From: Candidatus Jordarchaeales archaeon
GTDB taxonomy: Archaea; Asgardarchaeota; Jordiarchaeia; Jordiarchaeales; Freyrarchaeaceae
Assembly (NCBI GenBank): GCA_038889235.1
Contig: JAWAHN010000001.1
Coordinates: forward strand, 964,499-1,028,498
DNA: 64,000 nt
Reading direction: 5' to 3'
Below are positions 1-8,507 of this stretch, piece by piece (position 1 is the first letter of the stretch; every line of letters begins with the position of its first letter). The notes beneath the pieces were generated by a model. That model searched no databases. It was given only the letters and a program-made list of their open reading frames with translations, and was not told where the DNA came from. The position numbers were made by a program, and so were the translations under genes.

Positions 1-213
1 CACATAGATTGTTGCACAAAGCCTATTCTAGAATGGATCGCTAAAAATACTCCATTAGCCCTTGTTAATGTAATGGCACAGTACCATCCCGACTATCTTG
101 TTCCAAGGAGTCCTGAATACAAGGACATAAACCGTAGGGTAACCGCCAGGGAAATGAAGGAAGCCTATGATTACGCTGACGCACTAGGCCTATTGTGGAG
201 GCCAGTTAGCTAA
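1..213 (+). CDS. Radical SAM protein, PflX-like (3' end only)
   Basis: Only the last 70 codons are in the window, read from base 1 and ending in TAA. The peptide resembles the C-terminus of the PflX-type radical SAM family (COG1313, related to pyruvate formate-lyase activating enzyme): it has VNVMAQYHPDY followed by INRRVTARE and a final ALGLLW segment, a layout I know from that family. The CxxxCxxC cluster motif lies upstream of the window, so the assignment rests on the C-terminal pattern. It converges on the AmrS gene with a 28-base gap. The substrate is unknown. Confidence 0.6.
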   Translation, partial: HIDCCTKPILEWIAKNTPLALVNVMAQYHPDYLVPRSPEYKDINRRVTAREMKEAYDYADALGLLWRPVS

Positions 214-241
214 TGGCCATGCCTTTTAACCTTTCCCTTGC

Positions 242-1273
242 TCACCACCACTTCGTCTCCCTGCACTCACCTATTACCGGTATTCTTTCACCGCAACGCG
301 GGCATTTTCCGTCTTTCAAGTTGCACTTAAGCACCGTGAAACCGTATCTTCTGATCACTCTTTCACCACAACTTGGACACAGTGTGTCTTCTCCCTCTCC
401 CGGGATATTTCCCATGTAGACGTAGTGCAGTCCCTCTTTCATTGCTATCTCCCGTGCCCTGGCTACTGTCGAGGGCGGAGTTGGAGGAAGATCTGTTAAC
501 TTATAGTGGGGGAAGAATCTGGAAAAATGGACGGGTACATCGTCTCCAACATTTTCCTTAACCCACCTTGCAAACTCTCTAAACTCCTCCTCGCTGTCAT
601 TCAGTGTAGGTATTATCAGGTATGTTAGCTCCACGTGTATTTTCTCCTCCTTCATGACTAGGATGGCGTCTAGTACTGGCTTAACCCCTGGCGCTTTACA
701 AATTTTCTTGTAAAATTCATCTCTCATCGATTTGACATCAACGTTAGCGGCATCTATGTACGGCGCAATATTCCTCAAGGGTTCCTCCATTATGTAGCCA
801 TTAGTCACAAGCACGTTCATTATTCCTCTCTCATGTGCAAGCTTCGCCACGTCAAAAACAAATTCGTACCAAATAAATGGTTCATTGTACGTGTACGCTA
901 TAGATCTGCTTCCGCTCCTCTCAGTACGCTTAACTATCTCTTCCGGCGAAAAATCCCTAGTTAGACCGCTTTCAATAGAAACCTGCGAAATCTGCCAGTT
1001 CTGACAGTTTTGACAATGCAGGTTACAACCTACCGTTGAGATAGAGAATATGTTGCTTCCAGGGTAAAAATGGAAGAGTGGCTTCTTTTCTATTGGGTCT
1101 ACGGCCATTGAAGAAACCGCACCATAAACCAGCGTGAACAACTTTCCTCCCCTATTTTCGCGGACACCGCAGCCCCCTCGTTTGCCCTCTCTAATAACAC
1201 AATTGTGGGGGCATAAACGACAAACTACTGTTCCATCGTCTTTAGGCTCGTAGAATAATGCTTCCTTTATCAT
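242..1273 (-). CDS. amrS: AmmeMemoRadiSam-system radical SAM enzyme
   Basis: About 343 residues, radical SAM (COG1180, AmrS type). The N-terminus has the family's CRLCPHNCVI Cys cluster, followed by the radical SAM loop GCNLHCQNCQN near residue 85. The C-terminus carries two CxxC pairs (CPSCGE and CPRCGE), a zinc-ribbon tail usual for AmrS. An upstream in-frame ATG at 1372 would add 33 unconserved residues. I prefer the ATG at 1271-1273, because GGAGAAGGTGA lies just before it and the family begins near this point. The family partners Memo/AMMECR1 proteins in an uncharacterised modification; neither partner is in this window. Confidence 0.85.
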   Translation of the reverse strand: MIKEALFYEPKDDGTVVCRLCPHNCVIREGKRGGCGVRENRGGKLFTLVYGAVSSMAVDPIEKKPLFHFYPGSNIFSISTVGCNLHCQNCQNWQISQVSIESGLTRDFSPEEIVKRTERSGSRSIAYTYNEPFIWYEFVFDVAKLAHERGIMNVLVTNGYIMEEPLRNIAPYIDAANVDVKSMRDEFYKKICKAPGVKPVLDAILVMKEEKIHVELTYLIIPTLNDSEEEFREFARWVKENVGDDVPVHFSRFFPHYKLTDLPPTPPSTVARAREIAMKEGLHYVYMGNIPGEGEDTLCPSCGERVIRRYGFTVLKCNLKDGKCPRCGERIPVIGECRETKWW

Positions 1274-1423
1274 TGAGGTCACCTTCTCCGCTTCACTTAT
1301 GTTTGGAACAACAATGCACTCTAAGAAAATAATTATCCTTTGAAAGGAGAAATCTCTTTTGGAATAAAACATTTTTATTAAGAGGAATTTTTAGTCTCCC
1401 AAAAGGAGAGGAAGGGGATTCAT

Positions 1424-2314
1424 TTGGGAACAACGAACGATACCGTGCTTGTTGCAGGGTCGGCTTCCCAACTGCTAGCAGTCAGAATAGCGCGCGCTCT
1501 TAAAGTGGAATTAGTACCTATGGCGTCTAAAACTTTTCCAGACGGAGAACTTTACTTACGATTTCTCTCACCTCTCAATGGACGAAGAGTAATAATCGTC
1601 CAGTCAACTCCACCCCCCCAGAACTCAAATCTTCTCGAGCTCTTCTTCCTCATCAACGCTGCAGTAGAGAAAGGTGCAGACGAAATCATTGCCGTGGTCC
1701 CATATTTGGCATACGCCCGGCAGGATAAAGAGTTCCTCCCCGGAGAAGCAGTAAGCGGGCGCTACATATGCCGTATGTTAAAGAACTGCGGTGCAGATAT
1801 AGTTATAACAGTCAACATACACAGCAGAAGCATATTCGAAGGAATTGATTTGCCTTTTATAGACCTAGACGCATTCCCCTTAATAGCCGAGTACTTTGAG
1901 AAGACTCCTCTAAAGGACCCCTTAGTCCTAGCCCCTGACAAAGGAGCAGTAGAGGAAGGGTCGCTCATTGCAGAGAAGTTGGGCTGTTCTTTCGCCTTCT
2001 TGGAAAAGGAGAGGGACAGGTATACTGGAGAAATAGTCACTGCAGAAAAGCAGATGGGTCTTAAAGGACGCGACGTGCTTATAGTTGATGATATCATAAG
2101 TACTGGTGGAACTATGGCTAACGCCGTCTCCATAGCTGTTAAACAGGGAGCGCGAAACGTTTACGTGGCCTGTGTTCATCCGCTGCTCGTTGGTGAAGCG
2201 CGTCTCAAGATTCTAAACGCTGGGGCGAGGGAAATAATCGGGACAGATAGTGTCCCAAGTGATGTAAGCATAATTTCTTTAGCACCATTAATCGTTGGTG
2301 CGTTAAAACGTTGA
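1424..2314 (+). CDS. prs: Ribose-phosphate pyrophosphokinase (paralogue 1)
   Basis: Makes PRPP from ribose 5-phosphate and ATP for nucleotide and histidine synthesis. 296 residues, usual for archaeal class. Visible motifs are FPDGELYLRF near the N-terminus, the catalytic loop VPYLAYARQDKEF, VNIHSRSIFEG in place of the more usual DxHS stretch, and the PRPP-binding loop VLIVDDIISTGGT near residue 215. The start is TTG, with a purine-rich site (GGAGAGGAAGGGG) immediately upstream. It overlaps the tRNA methyltransferase gene by TTGA and so leads a prs-trmG10-rnz operon. A second paralogue lies at 50795-51691. Confidence 0.9.
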   Translation: MGTTNDTVLVAGSASQLLAVRIARALKVELVPMASKTFPDGELYLRFLSPLNGRRVIIVQSTPPPQNSNLLELFFLINAAVEKGADEIIAVVPYLAYARQDKEFLPGEAVSGRYICRMLKNCGADIVITVNIHSRSIFEGIDLPFIDLDAFPLIAEYFEKTPLKDPLVLAPDKGAVEEGSLIAEKLGCSFAFLEKERDRYTGEIVTAEKQMGLKGRDVLIVDDIISTGGTMANAVSIAVKQGARNVYVACVHPLLVGEARLKILNAGAREIIGTDSVPSDVSIISLAPLIVGALKR

Positions 2315-3339
2315 AGACCCGTTTCTTCTTCCTTCTATCAGGAGAAAACGAGAAATTGTCTCAGGGAGAGCTCAAGGCTATCTTAGAGGCTAGCGGCCTC
2401 CCGTTCAGCTTTTCAGCGTCGGGTCGAGTTGCCATAGTTGAAACAGACTATCGCGTTGCCCAGCTAATTCTAGAACGCTCTGCTATGTGCCATTACGGCT
2501 GCTTGCTTGTTGCAGAATCGCCCCCCTCGCTTAACCTATTATTCGACGCTCTTTCATCGTCCCCAATCAATTCCATAGTTTCACCCACTGACTCCTTCGC
2601 GGTTAGGGCGAAGCCCGTCAATCCACTCCCTTACGAAGTTGACACAATGCTTCTAGAAAGAACACTAGGTGAATTTGTGAAGAAGATGACAGATGCGCGG
2701 GTCAATCTGAAAAACCCGAATAAACTCTTAGTTTGTCTTTTAACTGAAAAAGAATTTCTTTTTGGGTTATGCATTGGGCGCTCAGCTAGAAAAAGTTTTA
2801 GACTCCGTCCCACCCGTTATAGGCCATTCATGACTTCTTCGTCTATGTCTCCCTTCACTGCGAGAACTATGGTTAACTTGGCAAGGGCGTTAAGTGGCCA
2901 CATACTTCTAGATCCTTTTTGTGGTAGTGGAAGTATACTTATAGAGGCAGCGTTAATTGGATGTCGGGTTGTAGGAGGAGACATAGACCCTAGAATGGTT
3001 CGCGGTGCAAAGGCAAACTTCAATTACTACCAAATAGATGGCGATTTGCTAATAGGTGACGCTCGTTACCTCCCGTTCTCAAGCGTTGACAGAGTTGTAA
3101 CAGATCCGCCTTATGGTCGTGCCGCGTCAACGAAAGGCGTGCCACTCGATGTTCTCCTCCAGCACTTCTTGTCGTCTATGAGCAGTGTTCTTAAAAAGGG
3201 AGGCTGGTTATGCATGGCATGCCCCTCGAACGTAAACGTAGAACGCTATATGGATGTCCACGATTTTAAAATAGTGGAAACATATCAAGTGCGTGTTCAC
3301 GGAGGTCTCACAAGAAAAATAGTTGTTTCGAAGAGGTGA
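2311..3339 (+). CDS. trmG10: tRNA (guanine-N2) methyltransferase, Trm-G10 type
   Basis: Class I SAM methyltransferase of COG1041, expected to methylate N2 of G10 in tRNA. The N-terminal part (about residues 1-150) fits a THUMP-like RNA-binding region. The catalytic half shows DPFCGSGSILIEA (SAM binding, near residue 205), GGDIDPRMV and the N2-methylase motif TDPPYGRAAS near residue 265. 342 residues, normal for the family. It starts with TTG overlapping the prs stop, and its TGA directly abuts the RNase Z ATG, so translation is probably coupled. Confidence 0.87.
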   Translation: MKTRFFFLLSGENEKLSQGELKAILEASGLPFSFSASGRVAIVETDYRVAQLILERSAMCHYGCLLVAESPPSLNLLFDALSSSPINSIVSPTDSFAVRAKPVNPLPYEVDTMLLERTLGEFVKKMTDARVNLKNPNKLLVCLLTEKEFLFGLCIGRSARKSFRLRPTRYRPFMTSSSMSPFTARTMVNLARALSGHILLDPFCGSGSILIEAALIGCRVVGGDIDPRMVRGAKANFNYYQIDGDLLIGDARYLPFSSVDRVVTDPPYGRAASTKGVPLDVLLQHFLSSMSSVLKKGGWLCMACPSNVNVERYMDVHDFKIVETYQVRVHGGLTRKIVVSKR

Positions 3340-4323
3340 ATGTCCGCTTTGACACTGAAGATCGTTTTCCTAGGAACATCCGGCAGCATACCAACCTCTC
3401 AAAGAAACCTTCCTGCCGTGGCCGTCTGCCTCGATAGGGAAATCCTTCTTTTCGACTGCGCTGAAGGCACCCAGAGGCAAATGTTCATGGCTGGGTTAAG
3501 CATAAGCCGTATTTCGAAAATATTCATATCGCACTTGCACGGAGACCATGTAATGGGCCTGCCAGGAATAATTCAAACGCTCTCTCTCATGGAAAGAGAG
3601 ACACCATTAGACATATACGGACCCCTAGGCCTTTCCAATCTTATAAATTCTCTCGCAGAAAATCTCGCATTTTCCCCGTCTTTTGATATCAACGTTCACC
3701 AGGTTTCTCCAGGAAATCTTTTCGAGTCCTCCAAATATGTTGTTAAATGCGCGCAGGTTGATCACGGATCAATAGACGCTTACGCATATGCATTTGAAGA
3801 GAAACCAAAACCTGGAAAGTTCCACCCCGAAAAAGCAGTAATGTTAGGTGTACCCATGGGTCCTCTCTGGAAGCAACTTCAAATGGGAAAACCTGTAACG
3901 CTTGAAAACGGCCGCGTGGTGGTTCCAGAAGAAGTTGTAGAGCCTTCGAAACCAGGAAGGAAGATAGTTTACTCTGGAGATACCGCCCCCTGTCAGGCAC
4001 TCCTCGAACTAAGCAGCTTTGCTGATGTTCTGATCCACGAAAGCACCTTTGATCACACGCTCGAGAGCAAAGCCAATGAAACAAAACACTCGACAAGCGT
4101 GCAGGCAGCAATGATAGCTCGTGAGGCAAAAGTTAACCTTCTAGTTCTAACGCACATCAGTTCAAGGTATACGGACACAAGCCTACTACTCCAACAAGCA
4201 AAAGAAATTTTTCCGAACACTATAGTTGCCCAAGATTTCATGGAAGTGCTTATTGACTCAAAAGGTACTGTCAAAGTCTCTCTAATCTCCGCTCAAACGA
4301 AAACCCTACAAAACACTATATAA
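3340..4323 (+). CDS. rnz: Ribonuclease Z, tRNA 3'-processing
   Basis: Metallo-beta-lactamase endonuclease that cuts the 3' trailer from pre-tRNA. 327 residues. The zinc motif HLHGDHVMGLPG is near residue 65, LGTSGSIPTS near residue 11, the SGDTAPC and ESTFD motifs in the second half, and the closing histidine in LTHISSRY. The ATG starts one base after the preceding TGA. The role fits the context: two of the three tRNA genes in the window lack an encoded CCA and need trimming before CCA addition. Confidence 0.92.
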   Translation: MSALTLKIVFLGTSGSIPTSQRNLPAVAVCLDREILLFDCAEGTQRQMFMAGLSISRISKIFISHLHGDHVMGLPGIIQTLSLMERETPLDIYGPLGLSNLINSLAENLAFSPSFDINVHQVSPGNLFESSKYVVKCAQVDHGSIDAYAYAFEEKPKPGKFHPEKAVMLGVPMGPLWKQLQMGKPVTLENGRVVVPEEVVEPSKPGRKIVYSGDTAPCQALLELSSFADVLIHESTFDHTLESKANETKHSTSVQAAMIAREAKVNLLVLTHISSRYTDTSLLLQQAKEIFPNTIVAQDFMEVLIDSKGTVKVSLISAQTKTLQNTI

Positions 4324-4354
4324 CGAGCAGCTCGCTTCATGTTACTGAGATGGC

Positions 4355-4783
4355 TTACGCATCTGAGGGTGGTGCTGTCTCTTGTGGTTTTCCATCTATT
4401 GTGGGTGGGCAAAGCCACTCAACTAACTCGTTTATTTTGTTACTTATTATCGTCACTTTTATTGCTCCCATCGGCGACTCCCTTTCTGGGGCACAAAAGT
4501 GAAGTTTACCCACGTACGCCGCTTGTTTGTTTAGGTAAAATGTCAGCTCGTTTTCTCTAATATTCCTCTTTAGAACCCCCCTTGCCGCCTCCACTATGTA
4601 TTGTTCACGCAATTTTTCATATATCTGTCGCAAGCTATCTATACCTTCAGCCTCACCCACCAGTCTTTCTTCATCCCCTTCTTTATAGGTCTGGTAATCA
4701 ACGTTTAGAATGTTTTTTAATGCCCTAATCACTTTATCTGGGTCTTCTGTCGGTTTTAAAGGCGTTTCCACCCTTATTTTCAT
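4355..4783 (-). CDS. UPF0201 family protein
   Basis: 142 residues, start ATG with an AGGAGG site 10 bases upstream. It begins MKIRVETPLKPTEDPDKV and contains FYLNKQAAYVGKLHF, both typical of UPF0201, a small archaeal family without a settled function. Its first 50 bases overlap the end of the UPF0200 gene in another frame. UPF0200-UPF0201 pairing is common in archaea, which supports both calls. The last 10 residues are polar and probably disordered. Confidence 0.75.
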   Translation of the reverse strand: MKIRVETPLKPTEDPDKVIRALKNILNVDYQTYKEGDEERLVGEAEGIDSLRQIYEKLREQYIVEAARGVLKRNIRENELTFYLNKQAAYVGKLHFCAPERESPMGAIKVTIISNKINELVEWLCPPTIDGKPQETAPPSDA

Positions 4784-5324
4784 CCATTATCCTCCTAAGA
4801 AGTTCTCTAATCCTCATCTTGAACTCTTCAATGTCCCCCTCATTAACTATCATGTAGTCCGCTAATGCTAAAGCAGCTCCCAAGCCAACTCGCAGCTCTC
4901 TCTCGTCTCTCTCAACGAAGTGCTCTATACTTTTTGGGTCGTCTTCCCTTCCCCTCGAAGTCAACCTCTTTAAACGGGTTTTTGGTGAAGCATGAACACC
5001 TATTAACCTAAAGTCCGGGTAGTTTTCTCTAAATGTCTTAATTTCGGCTAAACTTCTTACTCCTTCTACAACTACTATTTCGTTTTTCTCCGCGTTTATT
5101 TTCGGTATACATCTCCTTGCAATAGCGTCCTCCCCCTCTTCTTCTCTGATTTTAATCATGAGCATGCCTATGTTTTCTGGGGAGGGAGGGATCCCCCTCT
5201 TCCTTGCAACCTCACGTATAACATCTCCCATAGAGACTACCGGTATTCCCTCGCTTCTCGCTACCTCTGCTGCAACACTCTTTCCACTTCCAGGCATGCC
5301 TACTATGCCAATGACCTTCTTCAA
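4734..5324 (-). CDS. UPF0200 nucleotide kinase-like P-loop protein
   Basis: P-loop NTPase of the dephospho-CoA kinase/NMP-kinase-like group (UPF0200), 196 residues from the preferred TTG start at 5324. That start gives the family's LKKVIGIVGMPGSGKS beginning, and GGTGGGAGA lies just upstream; the frame stays open to 5378, but the extra residues are not conserved. Walker A is GMPGSGKS, a Walker B-like IVVVEGVRS lies near residue 90, and a basic lid is seen around RLTSRGREDD. The reaction is not established for this family. Confidence 0.75.
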   Translation of the reverse strand: MKKVIGIVGMPGSGKSVAAEVARSEGIPVVSMGDVIREVARKRGIPPSPENIGMLMIKIREEEGEDAIARRCIPKINAEKNEIVVVEGVRSLAEIKTFRENYPDFRLIGVHASPKTRLKRLTSRGREDDPKSIEHFVERDERELRVGLGAALALADYMIVNEGDIEEFKMRIRELLRRIMDENKGGNAFKTDRRPR

Positions 5325-5355
5325 ATCTCCCACCCGGAGGAGTGCCCGAGCCTGA

Positions 5356-6498
5356 CTATATAAAAAGATATTCAGCACCTCCAGTTTTGCTCCGGGTTTT
5401 GAAAATTTCGCTCAAAACTTCTTCTATCAATTGCTGGTCTATTTTGTCTGCATTTTTTATGATTGCCCTATGGAACGCAGTTTTAAGCAATTTCTCCTTT
5501 AAATCTCTTCCAGAGAACCCTTCAGTTATAGAGGCTATTTTGTCGAAGTCACACTCAACTTTGAGGGGAATCTTCTTGGCGTACATCTCGAGAATCTGCC
5601 TTCTTTCCTCTAGCGATGGCAGCGTGAACTCGATTTCCTCCTCAAACCTGTTTCTAAGGGCCAAATCTAATAGCATTAAGTTGTTTGTGGCCCCGATGCA
5701 CACAACACCCGGTGTAAGCTCCAGCTTATCCATCTCTGCCAGGAGGGCGTTAACCACCTCAGTGACGTCGCCCCTTACACTTTGAAACCTTCTATCGAGC
5801 CCTATAGCATCTATCTCGTCTAAATATACGACACTTGGGGCTGCCTCTCTCGCTCTCCTGAAAAGCCTACTTATTTTACTCGCCGCATCACCTACGTGGG
5901 TGCCTATGAGTTCAGGCGATTTAACGAAGAAAAACTCTGCTCCAGCCTCATTAGCCAGTGCTTGTGCCGTCATCGTTTTTCCCGTTCCTGGAGGACCATA
6001 AAAGAGAATGATTCTAGGCGCCCAGTCACCAAAAGCTTCTGGGCTTTCTAAGTACTTTTTTATGATCATGCACTTTTCTTTAGCCCTTTGTTGTCCGACA
6101 ACATCCGCGAGTGTAATCTTGGGAAACCGCGTAGAGGGGCGTCTTTCCGCTTTCTTAATTACTTTAAATACAGTTTTATTGGTAATTTGCCCCTCACTAG
6201 GTGTCATGTCGACTATCTTGAAAGCGAAGTCTGGAAAAAGGGACCTATCAAAAAGCAGATCTCCCTTTTTGACGTATAATCCATCCCATTGTTCTCTGGC
6301 ATACGCTTGGAATACCTCAGGATTATCCACAGTCAATATAGTCTCTTTGTCCTCTCCTATTTCCCTTAAAGGGTATCCTAAAGGTTCAAGTTCTACTAGT
6401 ACTGCCTGTTTTATTCTCTCTTTGCTTTTCTTATGCTTTTTTAGACTTTTGTAGTATACTTTTTCCTTTTCTAATTCCTCATTAACCAAGTACTTCAC
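5356..6498 (-). CDS. AAA+ ATPase with N-terminal substrate domain (COG1223, MJ1494-like)
   Basis: 380 residues with one AAA module. The first 125 residues resemble a Cdc48-like N-terminal domain. The AAA part carries GPPGTGKTMTAQALA (Walker A, near residue 165), VVYLDEIDAI (Walker B), a second-region-of-homology sensor at GATNN and the arginine finger region RNRFEEEI, then a helical lid with EGFSGRDLKEK. It is probably a protein-remodelling ATPase of unknown client. Its ATG overlaps the dnaG stop by ATGA, so it is co-expressed with primase. Confidence 0.8.
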   Translation of the reverse strand: MKYLVNEELEKEKVYYKSLKKHKKSKERIKQAVLVELEPLGYPLREIGEDKETILTVDNPEVFQAYAREQWDGLYVKKGDLLFDRSLFPDFAFKIVDMTPSEGQITNKTVFKVIKKAERRPSTRFPKITLADVVGQQRAKEKCMIIKKYLESPEAFGDWAPRIILFYGPPGTGKTMTAQALANEAGAEFFFVKSPELIGTHVGDAASKISRLFRRAREAAPSVVYLDEIDAIGLDRRFQSVRGDVTEVVNALLAEMDKLELTPGVVCIGATNNLMLLDLALRNRFEEEIEFTLPSLEERRQILEMYAKKIPLKVECDFDKIASITEGFSGRDLKEKLLKTAFHRAIIKNADKIDQQLIEEVLSEIFKTRSKTGGAEYLFI

Positions 6499-7722
6499 CC
6501 TTCTTGCTCCATCATTATTTCATTGAATTCCATCACTTTGAGCTCTGCCGGCCTTTTGACCACATTTTCCTGGCGAACCCCAACAATCCACCTAGCACCC
6601 TTTTCTTGCGAAATGTCAATAAGTCTCTGCGTAACTATCCCGTCGAGAACTATGCCCCCGATTTTCTCATTAATGTTTCGAAGGTAATCTGCTAGCTCCG
6701 ATACTTCGACTTCTGCTACCATGTTAAGGTTCTCTCCAAGTATCCTTGCCTTACCAGTGTTGAAAATTGCTTTCGAGTGCTCAATCACTTCCTGCGGAAC
6801 CCTGCTCACTTTCTTAACAACTTGTTGTACTTTCTTTTCTTCACGTTTCTTCATTTGCTCTTGCTCGACTATTTGCTCGACGGGTACCTTGTTGTTCAAT
6901 GCTTTCACTATCTCTTTGAAAGTAAGGTCTTCGACCTCACGGCCAGGGGGTGCTCTAGCAATATAATCTATGTCCGCGACCTGCAGTAACTCTTTCAAAA
7001 TTAAGTCGCCGCCTCTGTCTCCATCCAGAAAAGCTGTTACTACTTTTTTCTTACTCAGCTCGATTATCGTTTTCGGGATGCTGGTTCCCTCTACCGCTAT
7101 GACGTTCTTGAAGCCGTGTTTTAACATATTAAGCACGTCAGCTCTACCTTCAACTATGATGATTTCGTCTGACGAGTCTATTTCTGGGCCTGCGGGCAGC
7201 CCTTCTTTTCCATATTTGCATATCTCCGCCGTTCTTACCGCTTCAAGGACCTTGTTGACTATCTGTTCTGTCTCTGGGGAAACCTCCTCCGGCCACCTTC
7301 TTAGAATTTCAACGGCCCGCTCAATAATCCTCTTTCGTTTACTTTCTCTAACATCCTCTATAGATTCAAATGTCACTTTAGCGCTGCATGGCCCTATTCT
7401 GTCAATAGTTTCGAGTGCCGCTGCAAGGATGGCTGTCTCAACTTTATCAAGACTTGAAGGAACAATTATCTCCCCTATAGCTTTACCTCCATGATACTCA
7501 AGTTCTGCCTTTATACGCCCTATTCTCCCCGTGCGTTGAAGCTCTCTTAGATCCATGTCAGATCCGAGAAGCCCCTCCAATTTGCCTACGTGAGCCGCGA
7601 CCGGCTCCACGTAATTGGCCGAATATTGCTCCTATGACATCGGGCTTCTCGACAACACCATTTACCTCTATTTTTGCTTTTATAATGTATTTTATCGTGC
7701 CGATATCATTTCGATCAGCCAT
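6495..7722 (-). CDS. dnaG: Archaeal DnaG primase, interrupted by a 34-nt intron
   Basis: Toprim-domain DnaG, in archaea a primase and exosome-associated protein. The main frame carries the Toprim motifs [11 protein letters not shown] and [10 protein letters not shown]. The conserved N-terminus lies upstream in another frame: ATG at 7720-7722, preceded by GGAGGTGAT, encodes 36 residues including [14 protein letters not shown] and [10 protein letters not shown]. The rest resumes with [14 protein letters not shown] after 34 extra bases at 7581-7614 that fold into a hairpin. Removing them gives GAIFGQ-LEGLLG in frame and a 397-residue protein of normal length. A GTG inside the intron is the first start of the main frame, but it would delete the N-terminal domain. 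Upstream lies a second Toprim protein gene; downstream lies the AAA ATPase. Confidence 0.88.
7581..7614 (-). other. Putative bulge-helix-bulge intron in dnaG mRNA, 34 nt
   Basis: Read on the minus strand, the insert sits between codons for Gln36 (CAA) and Leu37 (TTG). An inner stem TACGT-GAGCCG/CGGCTC-ACGTA (one bulged G, loop GTCG) is flanked by a 4-nt central helix, GGCC on the exon side with GGCA on the intron side (three pairs plus an outer G-A). Both 3-nt bulges are AAT. Cutting each after its second base joins CAA to TTG in frame. Unspliced, the insert causes a +1 shift. The pairing and the junction are read directly; splicing itself is inferred. Confidence 0.8.
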
Positions 7723-7839
7723 ATAAATATCACCTCCAATCTAATCAATAAAGTGGAAGCGGGAGGGCTTAACATCGAACTGATAAGTAAGTGTTGAAGA
7801 ACACATTAATCCTCCAAATTTCCGGTTTTTGATTAGTTT

Positions 7840-8238
7840 TTAGAGTTCTTCAAACAAGCTCTCCGTTTTAAAGTACATTTTGGCAAAGCCCTCCACGCAT
7901 GGTGTTATGTACGTTCTCAGCCTCCTTATTTTCTCTCTAAAGTAAGTTGTTAAATTGCTGGCGTCTATCATATAAGATAAGATTGTCGCTGCTAGTCTTT
8001 CTCCCTCTTTATCGAAGTCGGTCAGAATTATAACTTCTCTACCTCTGTTTCTCTCGACTATTTCGTGTATTTTTACACCCGAGATTGTTATTATTGGGCC
8101 TCTAAATCCTATCTTCCTCAGACTGTCTCTATCTTTTTTACCCTCAACTATAAGTGTAACTCCTCTCTCTGAGTATTCTTTTATCTCGTCCAAGATTTCT
8201 TTGAACATTTCTAAAGGGTCATTTTGGGTCAAGGCCAC
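7840..8238 (-). CDS. Small Toprim-domain protein, UPF0292
   Basis: 132 residues with a single Toprim fold: LIVEGKKDRDSLRK (catalytic Glu) and VIILTDFDKEGERLA (DxD motif). This matches the archaeal UPF0292 family, related to the Toprim domains of RNase M5 and primases. Start is GTG at 8238 or TTG at 8232, both just after GGAGAAGG, and I cannot choose between them. It lies 117 bases upstream of dnaG on the same strand, so two Toprim proteins may share a transcript. Nucleic-acid processing is likely; the reaction is unknown. Confidence 0.75.
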   Translation of the reverse strand: MALTQNDPLEMFKEILDEIKEYSERGVTLIVEGKKDRDSLRKIGFRGPIITISGVKIHEIVERNRGREVIILTDFDKEGERLAATILSYMIDASNLTTYFREKIRRLRTYITPCVEGFAKMYFKTESLFEEL

Positions 8239-8507
8239 CTTCTCCTGCTTCCTAGGTTGTATTTGTTAAGAGGTAAATGTTGCTGTCTTTTTACATTTTT
8301 GAAGAATATTTTTCTCGAATCGATTATTAAATATAGCGTTCTGAAATTAACCCGTGTCTGGAGTCACACGCTCATCCAGTACTGATAAAAAAAAGCAAAT
8401 ATTTACCTTTTTATTTTTCTAATTCTGACAGTGTCCAGAGCAGTTGACAGGTGGTGTGAGGTATTACTTGGAATGAAGAAAACCGAGGCAAGCGTGCGAT
8501 TCTTTGC

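Noticed and set aside
242-1372. Longer AmrS start at ATG 1372
   Set aside because: The additional 33 residues are unconserved, and the ATG at 1273 has a ribosome site and the family's usual N-terminus.
6495-7610. dnaG starting at GTG 7610 inside the hairpin
   Set aside because: It would delete the conserved N-terminal domain that is encoded just upstream with a strong ribosome site; the GTG lies in the intron and has no site of its own.
7581-7614. Ribosomal bypassing or programmed frameshifting in dnaG
   Set aside because: A hairpin could support bypassing, but the bulge geometry is the same as in the tRNA introns and the GTPase gene has two such inserts; splicing explains all with one mechanism. 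Not excluded by sequence alone.
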